NCBI GenBank assembly: GCA_017550205.1
Contig: JAFZPS010000043.1
Span: forward strand, 1 to 9,592
Reading direction: 5' to 3'
Length of the DNA stretch: 9,592 nucleotides
Source of the DNA: Bacilli bacterium
Lineage (GTDB): Bacteria > Bacillota_I > Bacilli_A > RF39 > UBA660
Below, piece by piece: positions 6,574 through 9,592 of this stretch. The first letter of the stretch is position 1. Each line of letters begins with the position of its first letter. The translations under genes were made by a program, and so were the position numbers. Under the pieces are notes generated by a model. That model worked only from the letters and a program-made list of their open reading frames with translations, had not been told where the DNA came from and searched no databases.

Positions 6574-7695
6574 TTATCTCCCAAAACTAAGTTTAGATAA
6601 ACATTTCTTAAATGCATCTATAAACTCATCTATTTCTTCTTTAGTAGTTAAATAAGAAATACTAATTCTTAAACTTCTACTGGCTTTTTCTTTATCATGA
6701 GTAACTGCATAAACTGCTTTAGAATAATTACCTGTTGAACAAGCTGTTTGTGTAGATACATATACTTCATATTCTTCTAATGCATGTTGCATAACTTCAC
6801 TCTTAATATTTTTTAAACTTATATTAACTACATGAGGTACACAATAACTATTACTATTAATATAAATATCTAAATCTTTTAATTTACTAATTAAGTAATC
6901 ATGTACTTCTACTACATGTTTATTTTTTTCTTCATAATTATCATAAACAAGTCTTAATGCCTTCGCAAAAGATGCAATCAAAGGAGTTGCTGGAGTTCCA
7001 CTTCTAAATATAGTTGTACTTTTACCACCATGAATTAGTGGTTCAATAATTAAACCTTCTCTTTTATATAAAACTCCTACACCTTTCATTCCAAAAAATT
7101 TTTGTCCAGACATAGAAGCTAAATCAAGTAAACTGAAATCAATTTTATCTTTACCAATACTTTGAGTAACATCACTGTGGAAAATAGTTTTAGGATTTTT
7201 TCTAACTACTTTACTAATAGCTTTTAAATCTTGTTTAACTCCTACTTCACTATTAACAGAAGATATAGTAACAAGTACTGTATCATCTCTCATAAGTCTA
7301 TCTAAATCTTCTAAATCAACTAATCCATTTTCATCTAGTTTAACAAAGTCTACTTCATAACCTAAACTAGTTAAATAATTTAATGGAGCTACAATTGATG
7401 AATGTTCTAACTCAGTAGTAATTATATGTTTACCTCTATTAGCATACTTAAAACATACACCTTTAATAGCTGTATTATTAGACTCACTAGAACCACTAGT
7501 ATAAATAATTTCACTACTCTTAACTCCTAAAATAGAAGCAATTTGATTAGTAGAAGCATCTATTAATTCCTTAGCCTTTACGCCAAGTAAATGTAATGAA
7601 TTAGGATTACCAATAAACTCTCTACATACTCTTGAATATGTCTCAATAACCTCTTCATTAACTGGTGTTGTTGCACTATAATCTAAATAAACCAT
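6574..7695 (-). CDS. Cysteine desulfurase, NifS/IscS type
   Basis: This PLP enzyme takes sulfur from cysteine as an enzyme-bound persulfide for Fe-S clusters, tRNA thiolation or other sulfur carriers. The 373-residue product opens with the class V aminotransferase start YLDYSATTPV. His98 (ELEHSS), Asp175 and Gln178 (HSDVTQ) and the PLP lysine Lys199 (SGQKFFGMKGVG) are in place. The catalytic Cys319 (TQTACSTGNY) sits in a loop typical of group I enzymes. Odd points: Gln198 replaces the usual His before the PLP lysine, and the segment HGGKSTTIFRSGTP (222-235) differs from the GGGQERGxRSGT of well-known IscS. No iscU, thiI or mnmA is adjacent, so the sulfur acceptor is not apparent. Start ATG, with AAGG at 7702-7705. 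It is the first gene of the thiol cluster; I give no symbol because iscS and nifS are not distinguishable here. Confidence 0.92.
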   Translation of the reverse strand: MVYLDYSATTPVNEEVIETYSRVCREFIGNPNSLHLLGVKAKELIDASTNQIASILGVKSSEIIYTSGSSESNNTAIKGVCFKYANRGKHIITTELEHSSIVAPLNYLTSLGYEVDFVKLDENGLVDLEDLDRLMRDDTVLVTISSVNSEVGVKQDLKAISKVVRKNPKTIFHSDVTQSIGKDKIDFSLLDLASMSGQKFFGMKGVGVLYKREGLIIEPLIHGGKSTTIFRSGTPATPLIASFAKALRLVYDNYEEKNKHVVEVHDYLISKLKDLDIYINSNSYCVPHVVNISLKNIKSEVMQHALEEYEVYVSTQTACSTGNYSKAVYAVTHDKEKASRSLRISISYLTTKEEIDEFIDAFKKCLSKLSFGR

Positions 7696-7716
7696 AATAT
7701 ACCTTCTTTCAAAGTA

Positions 7717-7745
7717 ATTATAAAATTACACATCATAATTATACA
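7717..7745 (-). promoter_or_regulatory. Promoter region of the desulfurase-thioredoxin-DsbD unit
   Basis: Two perfect TATAAT hexamers are present on the minus strand, at 7738-7743 (preceded directly by TTG) and 7717-7722. The first shares the TGTATAAT octamer with the other promoters, but no good -35 box lies 16-18 bases upstream; TTGAGT at 7765-7770 is 21 bases away and inside the terminator stem. For the second, TTGTAT at 7741-7746 gives an 18-base spacing with three matches. Which one is used cannot be decided by eye. Confidence 0.5.
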
Positions 7746-7747
7746 AT

Positions 7748-7775
7748 AAAAAAGAAGTTGAATCACTCAACTTCT
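7748..7775 (-). terminator. Intrinsic terminator of the two-gene hypothetical unit
   Basis: A 9-bp perfect stem on the minus strand (7767-7775 pairing with 7753-7761, AGAAGTTGA and complement) has a 5-base loop and runs into five further T (7752-7748). It begins 8 bases after the stop of the small acidic protein gene. It is the clearest hairpin in the window after that of tig. Confidence 0.85.
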
Positions 7776-7783
7776 AGTTTAGT

Positions 7784-8053
7784 TTACTTATTTGTATTTA
7801 AATAATAATCTCTTTCAGAAATAGTAGAAGAAATATAATCTAAATCTTCATCAACAATATCAGAATCCCCAATTACTTCTTCTATTTCAAAAATTATTTC
7901 TTTTAAGTTATTACACTTCTTATAAGGAATTTCATATCTATCTAATATTTCTATTTCATGATTAGTAAGCATCATACCATTAATATTTTGAAAACTACCA
8001 CTATTAAAATCTAAGTTACTTACTAAACCATCTATATCATATTCTTTATTCAT
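7784..8053 (-). CDS. Small acidic protein of unknown function
   Basis: I do not recognise this 89-residue protein. It is strongly acidic, has one cysteine (CNNLKEIIFEIEEVI) and no signal peptide or membrane segment. The central part MMLTNHEIEILDRYEIPYKKCNN looks like a compact helical fold. The last third is Asp/Ser-rich and ends NTNK. Its ATG overlaps the stop of the upstream membrane protein gene by one base (TAATG), and no good ribosome binding site is close, so translation is probably coupled by re-initiation. A terminator follows directly. The coupling suggests that it works with the membrane protein on the cytoplasmic side; this is inference. Coding status is supported by the clean overlap, the terminator and ordinary codon use. 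Confidence 0.75.
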   Translation of the reverse strand: MNKEYDIDGLVSNLDFNSGSFQNINGMMLTNHEIEILDRYEIPYKKCNNLKEIIFEIEEVIGDSDIVDEDLDYISSTISERDYYLNTNK

Positions 8054-8565
8054 TATTTACAACTATACCCTAATCCTTTTAAAGTCTTCATAAATTCCCC
8101 ATCAGTATAATCATCACCTACTGTTAATGTAACAACATCACTACTCTTAGTATTAGAATCAATTATTATATTCTTATCTTCAAATTTAATATTCTTTAAT
8201 AAAACAACCTCATTATTCTTAACACTAATCTCTATAATAATACGATCATCTAAAACACTATAAACAACTTTATCACCTAAATAATTAAGTGTTTTATCTA
8301 AACTATTTTTAAGTCCATTAACATAATCTTCATCTTTTATATACTTTTCAGGTAATATAATTGTCTTAGTAACATAAAGTTTATCTATCTCTTTACCATT
8401 CAATGTAGCAACTACTTTTTCTTTTAAAGAAATACCTAAATCAAAACTGTAAGTCTTTTCACAAACTACTTCAGTTTGTTTAATTCTTGTGAATAAAAAT
8501 ACTATTACACCAATAATTATAAAAGTAATAATAACTGGTAATTTCATACTCTTTCTACTATTCAT
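8053..8565 (-). CDS. Single-pass membrane protein of unknown function with two outer cysteines
   Basis: No family is recognised with confidence. The 170-residue product has a basic N-terminus (MNSRKSMK), one hydrophobic helix (about 9-27) and then about 140 residues predicted outside the membrane, with alternating strands (VVATLNGKEIDKLYVTKTIIL; KVVYSVLDDRIIIEI; DVVTLTVGDDY). It has only two cysteines, Cys35 just after the helix and Cys169 next to last, one at each end of the outer domain. They could form a disulfide that closes the domain. The start ATG at 8565 has GAGGTG at 8571-8576, 5 bases away. It heads a two-gene unit with the small acidic protein. If the disulfide exists, the thiol relay encoded next to it would be a natural partner, but nothing in the sequence proves that. 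Confidence 0.75.
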   Translation of the reverse strand: MNSRKSMKLPVIITFIIIGVIVFLFTRIKQTEVVCEKTYSFDLGISLKEKVVATLNGKEIDKLYVTKTIILPEKYIKDEDYVNGLKNSLDKTLNYLGDKVVYSVLDDRIIIEISVKNNEVVLLKNIKFEDKNIIIDSNTKSSDVVTLTVGDDYTDGEFMKTLKGLGYSCK

Positions 8566-8582
8566 ACAAACACCTCAACTTA

Positions 8583-8590
8583 ATTATACA
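8583..8590 (-). promoter_or_regulatory. Probable -10 element of the two-gene hypothetical unit
   Basis: The minus strand reads TGTATAAT, a perfect TATAAT at 8583-8588 with TG directly before it. It lies between the aspS terminator T-tract and the GAGGTG site of the membrane protein gene. No acceptable -35 hexamer is found 16-18 bases upstream (that stretch is the loop and stem of the terminator), so the promoter would depend on the -10 region. Alternatively the unit may be partly expressed by read-through from aspS. Confidence 0.5.
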
Positions 8591-8592
8591 AT

Positions 8593-8620
8593 AAAAAGAA
8601 ACAAAATGCTATTTTGTTTC
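8593..8620 (-). terminator. Intrinsic terminator overlapping the end of aspS
   Basis: On the minus strand a perfect 10-bp stem (8611-8620 pairing with 8598-8607, GAAACAAAAT and complement) has a 3-base loop and is followed by five T (8597-8593). The upstream arm consists of the last three sense codons of aspS and the first base of its TAG stop; the loop contains the rest of the stop. Only two G-C pairs are present, so efficiency may be moderate. Confidence 0.75.
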
Positions 8621-9592
8621 TCTAACTTTTATATGTACTTCACGAAGTTGCATTTCAGTTACATCGTTAGGAGCACCCATCATTAAGTCAGCTCCACTAG
8701 CAGTAAGTGGGAATGCAACAGTTTCACGAATTGAATCAGAATCTAATAATAACATTAACATTCTATCAATTCCAGGAGCCATACCAGCATGTGGTGGAGC
8801 ACCATATTTAAATGCTTCATATAAAGCACTAAATCTCTTTTGAATTTCGTCTTCACCATATCCTGCAATTTCAAATGCTTTCTTCATAATTTCAATGTCA
8901 TGGTTACGAACAGCTCCACTAGCCATTTCAATACCATTACATACGAAGTCAAATTGATATGCAAGTACTTCTTCAGGTTTCTTAGTAGTTAATGCTTCCA
9001 TACCACCTTGTGGCATACTAAATGGGTTGTGTGTAAAGATATACATATCATCTTCTTCACTCCACTCAAACATAGGGAAGTCTTTAACGATACAGAAACT
9101 AAATTCATTTTTATCAATTAAGTCTAATCTTCTACCTAATTCATCACGAATTAATCCAGCGTATTTATAAGCATTACTTCTATCAGCTATGAAGAATATT
9201 ACATCTCCTCCTTCAAGCTTACCAACTTTAATTAAATCTTCTCTTTCGTCTTCACTTAAGAATTTATCAATTGGTCCTACAAAAGTCATATCATCATTTA
9301 CTTTGAAATAACCAATACCAGCAGCCATACCAATACTCTTAGCATAGTCACCTAATTCATTGAACCAAGAGTTAGATTTATCAGCAATACCTTTAACTAC
9401 AATACCTTTAACAGTAACGCCTTTAAATGGACGGAATGTAGTTTCTTCAAATACATCACTTAAATCAATTAATTCAAGTGGGTTTCTAAGATCAGGTTTA
9501 TCAGTACCAAATCTTTCCATTGATTCTCTATAACTTAATCTAGTAAATGGAGCATCACTTACTTTTTGTCCTTCTTTCATGAATTCTTTAAA
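8609..9592 (-). CDS. aspS: Aspartyl-tRNA synthetase, C-terminal part (5' end outside window)
   Basis: This class II synthetase charges tRNA with aspartate. About 327 codons are visible of a bacterial-type protein of roughly 590 residues. The frame is open to the window edge (codons FKEF precede the internal Met at 9580), so no start is present here. Just after the edge comes FTRLSYRESMERFGTDKPDLR, typical of the start of the bacterial insertion (GAD) domain, which fills the next 120 residues or so. Then follow HNPFSMPQGG, YQFDFVCNGIEMASG-RNH, and class II motif 3 in GAPPHAGMAPGIDRMLML, whose Arg contacts ATP. The end ETVAFPLTASGADLMMGAP is normal for the family. Motifs 1 and 2 and the anticodon-binding domain lie outside. 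Whether the enzyme also charges tRNA-Asn cannot be judged from this part. Confidence 0.95.
   Translation of the reverse strand, partial: FKEFMKEGQKVSDAPFTRLSYRESMERFGTDKPDLRNPLELIDLSDVFEETTFRPFKGVTVKGIVVKGIADKSNSWFNELGDYAKSIGMAAGIGYFKVNDDMTFVGPIDKFLSEDEREDLIKVGKLEGGDVIFFIADRSNAYKYAGLIRDELGRRLDLIDKNEFSFCIVKDFPMFEWSEEDDMYIFTHNPFSMPQGGMEALTTKKPEEVLAYQFDFVCNGIEMASGAVRNHDIEIMKKAFEIAGYGEDEIQKRFSALYEAFKYGAPPHAGMAPGIDRMLMLLLDSDSIRETVAFPLTASGADLMMGAPNDVTEMQLREVHIKVRETK

Noticed and set aside
7696..7783. Small RNA or riboswitch in the largest intergenic space
   Set aside because: The 88 bases are explained by a terminator hairpin and -10 elements; no further conserved fold or aptamer-like core was seen.
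8489..8686. Plus-strand open frame of 65 codons
   Set aside because: It crosses the membrane-protein start, the promoter and the aspS terminator, which are all better explained on the minus strand.
1..9592. Mycoplasma-type genetic code (TGA as Trp)
   Set aside because: Trp is TGG in the codons checked, no gene needs an internal TGA, and TGA stops the NUDIX gene in a clean ATGA overlap.

Overview
The window is very AT-rich, and every supportable gene lies on the minus strand, so the order of transcription runs from high to low coordinates. Trp is encoded by TGG at the codons I checked, and TGA is used as a true stop in an ATGA overlap at 2434-2437. This means genetic code 11, not the Mycoplasma code. 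Strong GGAGG-type ribosome binding sites, a bacterial AspRS with insertion domain, trigger factor with an FKBP domain, a DUF1292-like protein and the low GC together suggest a Bacillota member, probably an uncultured, host-associated Bacilli-type lineage. That placement is inference.

Layout, in transcription order. (1) 9592-8609 is the 3' part of aspS, closed by a hairpin terminator that overlaps its stop. (2) 8565-7784 is a two-gene unit: a single-pass membrane protein with two extracytoplasmic cysteines, then a small acidic protein. It has its own -10 element and terminator. (3) 7695-5101 is a tightly packed three-gene unit: a group I-like cysteine desulfurase, a cytoplasmic thioredoxin-like protein (WCGAC) and a membrane protein with an extracytoplasmic thioredoxin domain (CPHC) fused to a CcdA/DsbD-type channel. 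Together these have the parts of a thiol-electron relay across the membrane. (4) 5046-1433 is a five-gene unit with a good promoter: a DUF1292-like protein, a coiled-coil protein with 16-residue Glu/Pro/Val repeats, a membrane-anchored HExxH metallopeptidase candidate, a NUDIX hydrolase and galE, ending in a terminator. (5) 1369-104 is tig (trigger factor), monocistronic, with its own promoter and terminator.

The intergenic spaces are all under 100 bases. Most follow one pattern: a terminator stem that may invade the last codons of the upstream gene, then within a few tens of bases a TGTATAAT -10 element for the next unit. That octamer occurs four times, each time in a promoter position. No tRNA, rRNA, CRISPR array, insertion sequence or prophage gene was seen. 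The most interesting parts are the desulfurase/thioredoxin/DsbD-like cluster, the metallopeptidase candidate with its repeat-protein neighbour, and the shared promoter and terminator architecture.
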